Below are positions 36,843-44,257 of a stretch of DNA of 64,000 nt, in pieces. Positions within the stretch are counted from its first letter, which is position 1; every line of letters begins with the position of its first letter. Made by a program: the position numbers and the translations under genes. A model generated the notes under the pieces. The model did no database searches. It worked only from the letters and a program-made list of their open reading frames with translations, and was not told the DNA's origin. The DNA comes from Natronospirales bacterium (lineage in GTDB: Bacteria; Pseudomonadota; Gammaproteobacteria; Natronospirales; REEB76), in contig JAJYUH010000004.1 of NCBI GenBank assembly GCA_021792635.1, forward strand, positions 54,572 through 118,571, read 5' to 3'.

Positions 36843-38066
36843 ATGCCTGCTCCACGCCAGCCCCGCTCCCCAACCGCCCTGCGGTTCTTCGCTACGGCGG
36901 CCCGGGGACTGGAGCCCATCGCGGCTGATGAATTGCGTGCGCTGGGCGCGGCAAATGTGAAGGAGGAACGCGGCGGCGCCTCCTTCGAAGGGTCGCTGGC
37001 GGCAGCCTACCGGGCCTGCCTGTGGCTGCGTGCTGCCAACCGCGTGCTGTTGCCGCTGGCGCGCTTTCCGGCGCGGGATGCCGATCAGCTTTATGCCTCG
37101 GTCAACCGCATGCCCTGGGAAAACGACCTCTCGCCGGACGGCACGCTGGCGGTGGATTTCACCGGTGGCAACGAAAACATCATTCACACCCAATTCGGTG
37201 CACAGCGCATCAAGGATGCCATAGTGGACCGCTTGCGCGAGAAATATGGCTGGCGCCCCAATGTCGACCGCGCGCAGCCGGATGTGCGCATCAACTGCCA
37301 TCTGCATCGTGACATCGCCACCGTGAGCCTCGATCTCTCCGGCGACAGCCTGCATCTGCGTGGCTACCGCATACAGGGTGTGGCGGCGCCACTGAAAGAA
37401 AATCTTGCCGCCGCGCTGCTGCTCAAATGCGGCTGGCCGGAAATTGCCAAAGCCGGTGGCAGTTTCGTGGATCCGATGAGCGGTTCCGGCACGCTGGTGA
37501 TTGAAGCCGCGCTCATGGCCGGGGATATCGCCCCGGGTCTGTTGCGGGATTACTGGGGCTTCAGCGGCTGGCGCAGGCATGATCCGCAACTCTGGGAACA
37601 CCTGCTGCAGGAAGCGCGCAAGCGCAGCGACTCAGGCCGGAAAAAGATTCCCGTGATTCTTGGTTTTGACAATGACTCGAAAGCCATTGCGGCTTCGCTG
37701 ATCAATGCTAAACGTGCGGAACTCCATGATTCCATTCACTTTGAACTCCGCGCGCTGGCTGACAACGTGCTGCCGGCGGGACTCAAAGCGGGACTGGTGC
37801 TGACCAATCCGCCTTACGGTGAACGGCTCGGTGAAACCGAAAAACTTGGACCTTTGTACGCCGAACTCGGACACTGGCTCCGGAGCCAGTGCTCCGGCTG
37901 GCGAGCCGGCGTGATCGTGGGCCATCCCGAACTGGCCAAGCAGATGCGCATCCGCGCCCGCAAAATCAACACCTTTTATAACGGCGCGCTGGAATGCAAA
38001 CTTTTGCAATTCAGCATTGAACCCGAATGGTTCATGCGCAACGACCGTGTGGCGGCGGCAGACTGA
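36843..38066 (+). CDS. rlmL: 23S rRNA guanine-N2 methyltransferase (RlmL domain only)
   Basis: A 407-residue methyltransferase that corresponds to the N-terminal RlmL half of Escherichia coli RlmKL, which methylates G2445 of 23S rRNA. Features: THUMP domain (FFATAARGLEPIAADELRAL to about residue 160), motif I FVDPMSGSGTLVIEAALMA and the catalytic NPPYGERLGE. The RlmK part is absent; the protein stops where the fused enzyme would continue, as in many non-enteric proteobacteria. The gene is divergent from glnE. Confidence 0.9.
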   Translation: MPAPRQPRSPTALRFFATAARGLEPIAADELRALGAANVKEERGGASFEGSLAAAYRACLWLRAANRVLLPLARFPARDADQLYASVNRMPWENDLSPDGTLAVDFTGGNENIIHTQFGAQRIKDAIVDRLREKYGWRPNVDRAQPDVRINCHLHRDIATVSLDLSGDSLHLRGYRIQGVAAPLKENLAAALLLKCGWPEIAKAGGSFVDPMSGSGTLVIEAALMAGDIAPGLLRDYWGFSGWRRHDPQLWEHLLQEARKRSDSGRKKIPVILGFDNDSKAIAASLINAKRAELHDSIHFELRALADNVLPAGLKAGLVLTNPPYGERLGETEKLGPLYAELGHWLRSQCSGWRAGVIVGHPELAKQMRIRARKINTFYNGALECKLLQFSIEPEWFMRNDRVAAAD

Positions 38067-38163
38067 TTTGCATTAGGTAAAACGCACATATCAGGTGGCA
38101 GTACCGGCAGCACTTGTCGGTATTAAACTAGCAGTTTCCCCACGGTCATTTCAGGAGGCTGTT

Positions 38164-38706
38164 ATGGCACGCAAGACCAGCAGAAAATCCAAATCCGGAA
38201 AATCCAGGGCTGCAAAGCCCAAGCGCAAAGCCAAGTCCAAAAAGACACGCCGGGTGCAGCCCATCCCCAAGGGCTACCACAGCGTCACGCCCTATCTGAC
38301 TATCAACGGCGCGGCGGCGGCGCTGGAGTTCTATAAAAACGCCTTCGGCGCCAAGGAAAGAGTGCGCATGCCGGAACCGAGCGGCCGCATTGGCCACGCC
38401 GAAATCATGATCGGCAGTTCGCATGTGATGCTCTCTGATGAACATCCTGAAATGGGTATCCGCGCACCGCAGGGCAATACCACGCCACCCACGAGCATCG
38501 TGCTGTATGTCAAAGATGTAGACGCGGTGTTCGAGCGTGCTGTGAACAATGGCGCCCGGGTCGAGCGATCACTGGAAAACCAGTTCTACGGTGACCGCAC
38601 CGCCACGCTCATTGATCCTTATGGCCACCGCTGGCACATCCACACGCACATTGAAGACGTATCACCCAAGGAAATGCAGCGACGCATGCAGGAACAACGT
38701 CCATAA
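38164..38706 (+). CDS. VOC-family protein with lysine-rich N-terminal tail
   Basis: A 180-residue protein of the glyoxalase/bleomycin-resistance (VOC, PhnB-like) fold. Residues about 38-170 form the domain: VTPYLTINGAAAALEFYKNA, RIGHAEIMIGSSHVMLSDEH, IVLYVKDVDAVFERAVNNGA and the closing FYGDRTATLIDPYGHRWHIH. The first 35 residues are almost entirely Lys, Arg, Ser and Ala, which is unusual for this family and looks like a nucleic-acid-binding tail. The gene has its own terminator. Substrate unknown. Confidence 0.8.
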   Translation: MARKTSRKSKSGKSRAAKPKRKAKSKKTRRVQPIPKGYHSVTPYLTINGAAAALEFYKNAFGAKERVRMPEPSGRIGHAEIMIGSSHVMLSDEHPEMGIRAPQGNTTPPTSIVLYVKDVDAVFERAVNNGARVERSLENQFYGDRTATLIDPYGHRWHIHTHIEDVSPKEMQRRMQEQRP

Positions 38707-38711
38707 AGTCG

Positions 38712-38738
38712 AAGCCCCGCGCATGCGGGGCTTGTTTT
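38712..38738 (+). terminator. Rho-independent terminator after the VOC gene
   Basis: A 9-bp perfect stem (AAGCCCCGC 38712-38720 with GCGGGGCTT 38725-38733, loop GCAT) is followed by GTTTTG. It lies 6 bp after the stop codon of the VOC gene and ends that single-gene transcript. Confidence 0.85.
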
Positions 38739-38849
38739 GCGGGGTTGATCTTTCGGCACCCACATCGACATCAAGAGCACTGGTTGAGGGTGTGCGGTTA
38801 CCAAAACCCAATCCAGACTTTACTTACGAAGCCGCGGAGGCTCTCGGGT

Positions 38850-39151
38850 TCAGTTCTGCAGCGCGGCCTCGACCTGGGGGTTGGAAAACCATTCAACGAT
38901 CTTGTGCTCGTAGAACTGATACACCTTATCCCTGGACCTGCCAGGAGTGTTGAAGATACTCCCACCGTGCATATCATAATTCTTGGCATCCTTTATCGCA
39001 TCAATACGGAAAGGGTGGCCACTTCTAACTGACTCAATCGAGTTACGCAGCACTTCCACGTGGTCTGTGAGATAAGTTGCACGCCGGTCCGACACAGATT
39101 AACCGTAAAGAAGTAGGTTCCGCCCGTCACCCTCGCTCGGCGATATCGCAC
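38850..39151 (-). pseudogene. Broken REP-associated tyrosine transposase (RAYT)
   Basis: From a GTG at 39151 the frame reads VRYRRARVTGGTYFFTVNL, the N-terminus of IS200-like RAYT proteins. Near 39095 the match moves to another frame: SDRRATYLTDHVEVLRNSIE then SVRSGHPFRIDAI. Where RAYT should continue with its catalytic VVLPDHLH (His-x-His), similarity ends at about 38994 and 47 unrelated codons follow (from KDAKNYDMHGGSIFNTPGRS) to a stop at 38850. So the gene is frameshifted and lacks the catalytic part. Two REP hairpins lie just upstream. Confidence 0.75.
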
Positions 39152-39179
39152 TCCCTTGCACTCCTGCGCATCCTTGGAA

Positions 39180-39210
39180 TGTTGGAGTTCGCAAGGCTCA
39201 CTCCAACCTA
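39180..39210. repeat. REP hairpin, first copy
   Basis: TGTTGGAGTTCGCAAGGCTC followed by ACTCCAACCTA. The outer stem TTGGAGT/ACTCCAA is perfect. This is the sort of REP sequence that RAYT transposases mobilise; the broken RAYT gene lies 30 bp away. Confidence 0.75.
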
Positions 39211-39233
39211 TATTGCTTACATTCAAACACAGA

Positions 39234-39266
39234 TGTTGGGGTTCGCTACGCTCACCCCAACCTACA
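39234..39266. repeat. REP hairpin, second copy
   Basis: TGTTGGGGTTCGCTACGCTC followed by ACCCCAACCTACA. It has the same layout as the copy at 39180 with a changed but still complementary stem (TTGGGGT/ACCCCAA). The two copies are in the same orientation, 24 bp apart, and the second ends 3 bp before the stop codon of the macrodomain gene. Confidence 0.8.
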
Positions 39267-39268
39267 CA

Positions 39269-39778
39269 TTACTCGTCATCTCCGGTTGTGGCACCGAGCA
39301 GTTTGCGATAAATCGCCGCGTTCTCGGCATCGAAGCAGCAGGCCACGATGCTGCGAAAATCCCTGTCGTATTCGTGCATGACCTTCAGGGCAATGTGCGC
39401 GGCGCCTTCCTTGGGATAGCGGTACACGCCGGTGCTGATGCAGGGAAAGGCGATGCTGCGGGCTTGGGCGTCTTTTGCCAGCCGGAAAGCGCTGCGGTAG
39501 CAGCTTTCCAATAACTGCGGTTCACCGCGGCCACCGCCGCTCCATACCGGGCCCACCGCATGGATGACCCATTTGGCCGCGAGCCGGAAACCGGGCGTGA
39601 TGCGCGCCTCGCCGGTGGGACAGCCGCCGAGTTTCCTGCAGGCGGCCAGCAGTTCCGGCCCGGCGGCGCGATGGATGGCGCCGTCCACCCCGCCGCCGCC
39701 CAGTAACGAGGTATTCGCGGCGTTGACGACGATATCCACATCAAGCTGCGTAATATCGTACTGGATGACCTTGATCAT
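39269..39778 (-). CDS. Macrodomain protein (O-acetyl-ADP-ribose deacetylase, YmdB-like)
   Basis: A 169-residue single-domain macrodomain. The ADP-ribose-binding landmarks are DIVVNAANTSLLGGGGVDGA near the start, ITPGFRLAAKWVIHAVGP, and AFPCISTGVYRYPKEGAAHI. Such proteins hydrolyse O-acetyl-ADP-ribose or mono-ADP-ribosyl modifications. I chose the ATG at 39778 (MIKVIQYDITQ), not the longer frame. It stands alone between REP sequences and sspB. Confidence 0.9.
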   Translation of the reverse strand: MIKVIQYDITQLDVDIVVNAANTSLLGGGGVDGAIHRAAGPELLAACRKLGGCPTGEARITPGFRLAAKWVIHAVGPVWSGGGRGEPQLLESCYRSAFRLAKDAQARSIAFPCISTGVYRYPKEGAAHIALKVMHEYDRDFRSIVACCFDAENAAIYRKLLGATTGDDE

Positions 39779-39923
39779 GGGCGGTTCTCTGGAATCCAGG
39801 CCCACAGCATACGGCATTGCACCGGTTCTTCGTCGGCTTCATCCGTCTTTGCGGGAATGGGCCGTGCAGCAGTACTCCCCTTGTTTTTCCCCCGCAAGGG
39901 GAAGCTATCACCGGGAAGCGGGT

Positions 39924-40325
39924 TTATTTGACGACTTTGAGACTCGGTTTCTTCGCGGTGCCCCGCTTGCCGGATCTGACGGTATCCTTTTGCGCTGAGC
40001 CGGTGGGCGCCGGTTCGTCCTCCGGGCCAAAAACCATGCCCTGACCGGTTTCATGGGCGTAGATGGCGAGGATCGCTGACATGGGAACATGCACGTGGCG
40101 CGGCACACCGCCGAAGCGCGCGGAGAATTCCACGTGTTCACTGGCGAGATTCAGTCCCCGGGTGGCGTCGTAACTGACATTCAGCACCAGTTTTCCGTCC
40201 CTGGCGTAGCCCGGTGGCACATTCACGCCGGTCACGTTTACATCCACCACGATGTGCGGGGTATGGCCGCTGTCCACGATCCACTGGTGCATGGCGCGGA
40301 ACAGATAGGGCTTTCTGGAAAGCAT
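39924..40325 (-). CDS. sspB: ClpXP adaptor SspB
   Basis: SspB delivers ssrA-tagged proteins to ClpXP. The 133-residue product has RKPYLFRAMHQWIVDSGHTP, VVDVNVTGVNVPPGY, NVSYDATRGL and FSARFGGVPRHVHVPMSAIL then AIYAHETGQGM. The C-terminus is basic and ends SLKVVK, matching the conserved ClpX-binding tail (family pattern like LRVVK). It lies 31 bp downstream of sspA, in the same transcript as the bc1 genes or just after them. Confidence 0.95.
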   Translation of the reverse strand: MLSRKPYLFRAMHQWIVDSGHTPHIVVDVNVTGVNVPPGYARDGKLVLNVSYDATRGLNLASEHVEFSARFGGVPRHVHVPMSAILAIYAHETGQGMVFGPEDEPAPTGSAQKDTVRSGKRGTAKKPSLKVVK

Positions 40326-40356
40326 GGGCAGAAAAATGCGCCGGGATAAACCTGAC

Positions 40357-40959
40357 TCAGGCGGCGTCGCGCATCTCGCGCTCCAGTTCCGTGAGGCTGG
40401 ACTTGAAGGCCGGACGCTTGAAAATGCGCTCGGCGTACTTGTCGAGCGCCTTGGCCTGGGCCGGCAGATCAATCTCGTAGCGCGGCAGCCGCCACAGGAT
40501 GGGGGCGATGCTGCAGTCCACCAGTGAGAACTCGTCGCTCAGGAAATAGGGTTTGGCGGCGAAGGCATCGGCTGCCGCCAGCAGGCTCTCACGCAGAAAT
40601 TTTTTGGCGCGCACGTGCGGTTTGCCGGGTGATTGCTCGATTTCATCCACCAGGCTGTACCAGTCGCGCTCGATGCGATACAGGGCCAGGCGGAAACGCG
40701 CACGCGCCACCGGGTCCACGGGCATTAGCGGCGGATGCGGGAAGCGCTCCTCCAGATATTCCATGATGATACGCGGGTCGTAGAGCGCCAGCTCCCGGTC
40801 CACCAGGGTCGGCACATTGCTGTAGGGATTGAGCTCCACCAGATCTTCCGGCAGCTTGCTGCCTTCTATATTGATGATCTCCATGGCAATGCCCTTCTCC
40901 GCGAGCACCAGACGCACGCGGTGACAGTGGGGGCAGGTGGGTCGGGAGTATAGCGTCAT
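40357..40959 (-). CDS. sspA: Stringent starvation protein A
   Basis: SspA is a glutathione-S-transferase-like protein that binds RNA polymerase and helps acid and starvation survival. The 200-residue product starts MTLYSRPTCPHCHRVRLVLA and has NPYSNVPTLVDRELALYDPR and FSLVDCSIAPILWRLPRYEI. The ATG at 40959 is preferred; the open frame extends 19 codons upstream without similarity. Unlike Escherichia coli SspA it keeps a CPHC thioredoxin-like pair. It follows petC by 82 bp, the common pet-ssp arrangement. Confidence 0.95.
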   Translation of the reverse strand: MTLYSRPTCPHCHRVRLVLAEKGIAMEIINIEGSKLPEDLVELNPYSNVPTLVDRELALYDPRIIMEYLEERFPHPPLMPVDPVARARFRLALYRIERDWYSLVDEIEQSPGKPHVRAKKFLRESLLAAADAFAAKPYFLSDEFSLVDCSIAPILWRLPRYEIDLPAQAKALDKYAERIFKRPAFKSSLTELEREMRDAA

Positions 40960-41041
40960 GGCGTTCGGCCTGTGAGCAGGAAACGGCGCTTGCGAATGGG
41001 AAGACGGGCGCGTCACGTGATGCGCCTGTACAAACCATTCA

Positions 41042-41788
41042 TTAATGTATTTTTTTCCAAATCTCTCTCTTCAGAAGGTAGGCGAAGATGAAAAACACGA
41101 TCAGGAAACCAATGACCCTGAGGCCCAGGTCACGGCTCTTGAGCGCGATGGGGTCGCTCATGTAGGCGAGAAAATTGGTGATGTCCCGGTCCACTTTGTC
41201 GAATTGCCCGGGCGTGAGCTTGCCCGGCGTCACCGGCTCCAAGCGGTTGAATACCTCGTAGGTGGAGCCATCGGGGTTCTTTACGGTCGTGAATATCGCC
41301 TTCTGTGTACCCTGCAGTTCCCACAGCACCTGCGGCATGGCCGTGTGCGGGAACACTACATTGTTCACGCCGGTTGCCGATTTCGGATCGAGATAGAAGG
41401 ATTTCAGATACGTATAAATCCAATCCGTACCGCGGCTGTCAGCCTCCAAGGAGAGGTCCGGCGGCGGTATGCCGAACCATTTCTTGGCATCCGCCTGCGG
41501 CATGGCGCTTACCATGGTGTCGGAAGTCTTACCGCCCGCAAACATCAGATAGCTTTCCAGTTGCACGTCGGTTAGGCCCAGGTCCTTGCCCACGCGGTTG
41601 TAGCGCACATAGCGGGCGGAATGGCAGCCCATGCAGTAATTCACGAAGAACTTGGCGCCGCGCTGCAGCGAAGCGGTATTGCTGAGGTTGATGTTGGCAT
41701 GCTGCAGGGTTACGCCCTCATCCTGCGCGAGGGCCGGCAGGGAGAGGGGGAGCAGCAGCAGAACCAGCGCGCAGAGGAGTTTTCTCAT
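41042..41788 (-). CDS. petC: Cytochrome c1 of the bc1 complex
   Basis: A 248-residue c-type cytochrome. It has a signal peptide (LLCALVLLLLPLSLPALAQD), the heme attachment site CMGCHSARYVRYNRVGKD, a likely Met ligand in the PHTAMPQVLW region, and a C-terminal membrane anchor (LRVIGFLIVFFIFAYLLKRE). It takes electrons from the Rieske protein and passes them to a soluble cytochrome c. It overlaps petB by 4 bp. Confidence 0.95.
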   Translation of the reverse strand: MRKLLCALVLLLLPLSLPALAQDEGVTLQHANINLSNTASLQRGAKFFVNYCMGCHSARYVRYNRVGKDLGLTDVQLESYLMFAGGKTSDTMVSAMPQADAKKWFGIPPPDLSLEADSRGTDWIYTYLKSFYLDPKSATGVNNVVFPHTAMPQVLWELQGTQKAIFTTVKNPDGSTYEVFNRLEPVTPGKLTPGQFDKVDRDITNFLAYMSDPIALKSRDLGLRVIGFLIVFFIFAYLLKREIWKKIH

Positions 41789-43221
41789 TTGAACCTCACC
41801 CTCTCCGGAACCGGCTTCGGCTCAAGAAGTTTGCCGAAGTATGCCGGCAACAGCAGGAAAATCACGCAGTAAACGCCGGGAATCAGCCAGCTCACCATCT
41901 TGAGCCGGGCGATGCCCGGGTCCCAGGCAAGCCAGTCGAAGAGGGTAATAACGGCCATCACGGCCAGGAACGTGCCCACGAGGAAACCCCGCGAACGCGG
42001 CCTGGTGTAAACCCAGGACAGCACGAAGAACAGAAAATACAGCTCCTGGACCCGCTGGCCGATCTCCGCCCAGAACAGGGTGGCCTTCTGCATGCCGATG
42101 TAGCCGAGCACGATGAAGGTCAGGGCAAACGCACCCACCAGTGCGCGGTAAAGGGCGCCGCGATAGCGGATGGACTTGACCGGATTGCGGTCAATCCAGG
42201 GCAGCAGAAACAAGAGCACGATGGCCAGCCCCATGGCGCTGATGCCGAGCGCCTTGTTGGGGATGGAGCGCAGAATCGCGTAGAACGGGCCGAAGTACCA
42301 CAGCGGGTGGATGTCCTGCGGGGTTTTCAGCGGATTGGCGGGCTCGAAATTTGCCGGTTCCAGAAACAAGCCGTGCAGGCCGGGCGAGAAAAAGACGATG
42401 GCCGCAAAGATCGCCAGGAATACCGTCACCCCGACGATGTCCTTGATGGTGTAGTACGGATGGAACGGGATACCGTCCAACGGAATGCCGTCCGGCCCCT
42501 TGTGCTGCTTGATCTCGATACCGTCTGGATTGTTGGAACCCACTTCATGCAGCGCCATCAGATGAAACAGCACCAGCCCGATCAGCACCAGCGGCACCGC
42601 CACGATGTGCAGCGCGAAAAAACGGTTGAGGGTGATGCCGGAGACCGCATAGTCGCCCCGCAGCCACTGCATGAGCGAGTTGCCGACGCCGGGGATCACG
42701 CCGAACAGCGAGGTGATGACCTGCGCCCCCCAGTAGGACATCTGTCCCCAGGGCAGCAGATACCCCATGAAGGCTTCGGCCATCAGCGCCACATAAATCA
42801 GCATGCCGAAGATCCACAAAAGTTCGCGCGGCTTCTTGTAGGAACCGTAGATCACGCCACGGAACATGTGCAGGTACACCACCACGAAGAACAGGGAGGC
42901 GCCCACCGAGTGCAGGTAGCGGATCAGCCAGCCCCAGTTCACATCGCGCATGATGTACTGCACCGAGGCAAACGCCTCCGTGGCCGAGGGCTGGTAGTTC
43001 ATGGCGAGGAAGATGCCGGTGACAATCTGATTCACCAGGATCAGCAGCGCGATGGAGCCGAAGAAATACCAGAAGTTGAAGTTCTTGGGGGCGTAGTACT
43101 GGGCCACCTGCTCGTTCCAGAGCTTGCTCATGGGGAAGCGCGCATCAATCCAGCCGCGCAACTGGTGCAGCCACCCGCCCGTGACGTCAATAAAATCACG
43201 TTTTTGCGTCTCGTTGCTCAT
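41785..43221 (-). CDS. petB: Cytochrome b of the bc1 complex, C-terminally extended
   Basis: A 478-residue membrane protein. The two pairs of heme-ligating His are in RYLHSVGASLFFVVVYLHMF and NRFFALHIVAVPLVLIGLVL then FHLMALHE. The quinol-oxidation motif, PEWY in most alpha-proteobacteria and mitochondria, reads PLWYFGPFYAILR here; beta- and gammaproteobacteria commonly have PVWY. The protein is about 60-70 residues longer than typical (about 403 in Pseudomonas), with extra helices near residues 400-420 and 440-465. I use the ATG at 43221; a TTG lies one codon before. Confidence 0.95.
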   Translation of the reverse strand: MSNETQKRDFIDVTGGWLHQLRGWIDARFPMSKLWNEQVAQYYAPKNFNFWYFFGSIALLILVNQIVTGIFLAMNYQPSATEAFASVQYIMRDVNWGWLIRYLHSVGASLFFVVVYLHMFRGVIYGSYKKPRELLWIFGMLIYVALMAEAFMGYLLPWGQMSYWGAQVITSLFGVIPGVGNSLMQWLRGDYAVSGITLNRFFALHIVAVPLVLIGLVLFHLMALHEVGSNNPDGIEIKQHKGPDGIPLDGIPFHPYYTIKDIVGVTVFLAIFAAIVFFSPGLHGLFLEPANFEPANPLKTPQDIHPLWYFGPFYAILRSIPNKALGISAMGLAIVLLFLLPWIDRNPVKSIRYRGALYRALVGAFALTFIVLGYIGMQKATLFWAEIGQRVQELYFLFFVLSWVYTRPRSRGFLVGTFLAVMAVITLFDWLAWDPGIARLKMVSWLIPGVYCVIFLLLPAYFGKLLEPKPVPERVRFK

Positions 43222-43273
43222 CAAGCGGACCCCCCGTGACTTTCAAGAGGATTTTTATTCAGGTTGACGCAGC

Positions 43274-43894
43274 TCACCATATCAGCGGCTGCCGGTAGCT
43301 GGAATGAGATCCCGCGGGGTCCTCCCCTATGCGAACCACCTTGTCGTTGACATAGCGGTAGCGTGGCACCGGAAGATTGAGCGGTGCCGGAACATTCTTG
43401 AAAACGCGCCCCGCCAAATCGTAAAGCGATCCATGACACGGGCAATGGAACCCACCCGGCCAGGTAGGCCCGATGCTGGGGTCACCCGGCTCGGGCCGAT
43501 AGAGGGGAATGCAGCCCAGATGCGTACAAATCGGCACCACCACGAACAGTTCCGGTTTGATGGCGCGTGATTCGTTCTTGCAGTAGCCCGGCTGCTGAGG
43601 TTCGGCGGAGTCGGGATCGCGCAGGAGCCCGGCATTCTTCGGCAGTTCCGCTATCGCCGCCCGGGAGCGCTGCACCACCCACACCGGTTTCAGGCGCCAC
43701 TTCGCCTTCACCAGCCCGCCGGGCTCGATCTTGCTGATGTCAATATCCACCGGACCGCCGAGCGCCTTGGCACGGGCGCTGGGTTGCATGGAAGACAGAA
43801 ACGGTACCGCCGTCATGCCCACGCCCACGGCACCCACAACAACGGTCGCCACGGTGAGGAAGTGACGCTTGCTATTGTCAATCTCTTCGCTCAT
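43274..43894 (-). CDS. petA: Rieske iron-sulfur protein of the bc1 complex
   Basis: A 206-residue protein with an N-terminal twin-arginine-less membrane anchor (FLTVATVVVGAVGVGMTAVP) and the Rieske [2Fe-2S] site CTHLGCIPLYRPEPGD ... FHCPCHGSLYDLAGR, in which each Cys-x-His box supplies one Cys and one His. It is the first gene of petABC. Upstream lies a 141-bp region and then the IS element at 44036, which has inserted between petA and the divergent degS-like gene. Confidence 0.96.
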   Translation of the reverse strand: MSEEIDNSKRHFLTVATVVVGAVGVGMTAVPFLSSMQPSARAKALGGPVDIDISKIEPGGLVKAKWRLKPVWVVQRSRAAIAELPKNAGLLRDPDSAEPQQPGYCKNESRAIKPELFVVVPICTHLGCIPLYRPEPGDPSIGPTWPGGFHCPCHGSLYDLAGRVFKNVPAPLNLPVPRYRYVNDKVVRIGEDPAGSHSSYRQPLIW

Positions 43895-44027
43895 TCACCC
43901 CTCTCCTGACAATTCAGAGCCGGTGCCCACGGACCGAATGGGTGCGTGTGACGGGAGAAACCGGGCGGAAGACAACACCAGAAACGGCGCATTATACACA
44001 GCGCCGCTTGAGACCCGCCAGTACGGA

Positions 44028-44053
44028 CGGGCGCGGGTATTGGGTCAGTTTGA
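44028..44053. repeat. Left target duplication and left inverted repeat of the IS
   Basis: Bases 44028-44035 (CGGGCGCG) are the left copy of the target duplication. Bases 44036-44053 (GGTATTGGGTCAGTTTGA) are the left terminal inverted repeat; they match the right end, read in reverse, at 17 of 18 positions. Confidence 0.85.
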
Positions 44054-44103
44054 TTTTTAAGGTCATTGTTGGGGGTCTACTAGAGGGGGTTTAAACTGGG
44101 ACC

Positions 44104-44250
44104 ATGAGCCAAAAGCGCAACCTCAAGGACATAAATCAGCTCGCAAGCTCCATCGTCAGGGCTGCTACTGAGGGTTATAGCTTGTATCAGTCACAAAAGA
44201 TTCATCCAAAACGGGCCTTCACCAAGGGTAAGAAGCGAAAGCAAAAATAG
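44104..44250 (+). CDS. Small basic ORF inside the IS
   Basis: A 48-codon ORF, MSQKRNLKDINQLASSIVRA then ATEGYSLYQSQKIHP and a Lys/Arg-rich end (KGKKRKQK). It ends 7 bp before the convergent stop codon of the passenger regulator. The ribosome site is weak (GGGAC just before the ATG). Its N-terminal NQLASSIVRAATE resembles, from memory, small basic proteins near transposases in other bacteria. It could bind nucleic acid; it may also be chance. Confidence 0.4.
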   Translation: MSQKRNLKDINQLASSIVRAATEGYSLYQSQKIHPKRAFTKGKKRKQK

Positions 44251-44257
44251 CCCTAAA

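Noticed and set aside
39870..39905. Terminator after sspB (CCCCTTG...CAAGGGG)
   Set aside because: A stem is possible, but there is no T-run on the sspB strand after it, so I did not call a terminator.
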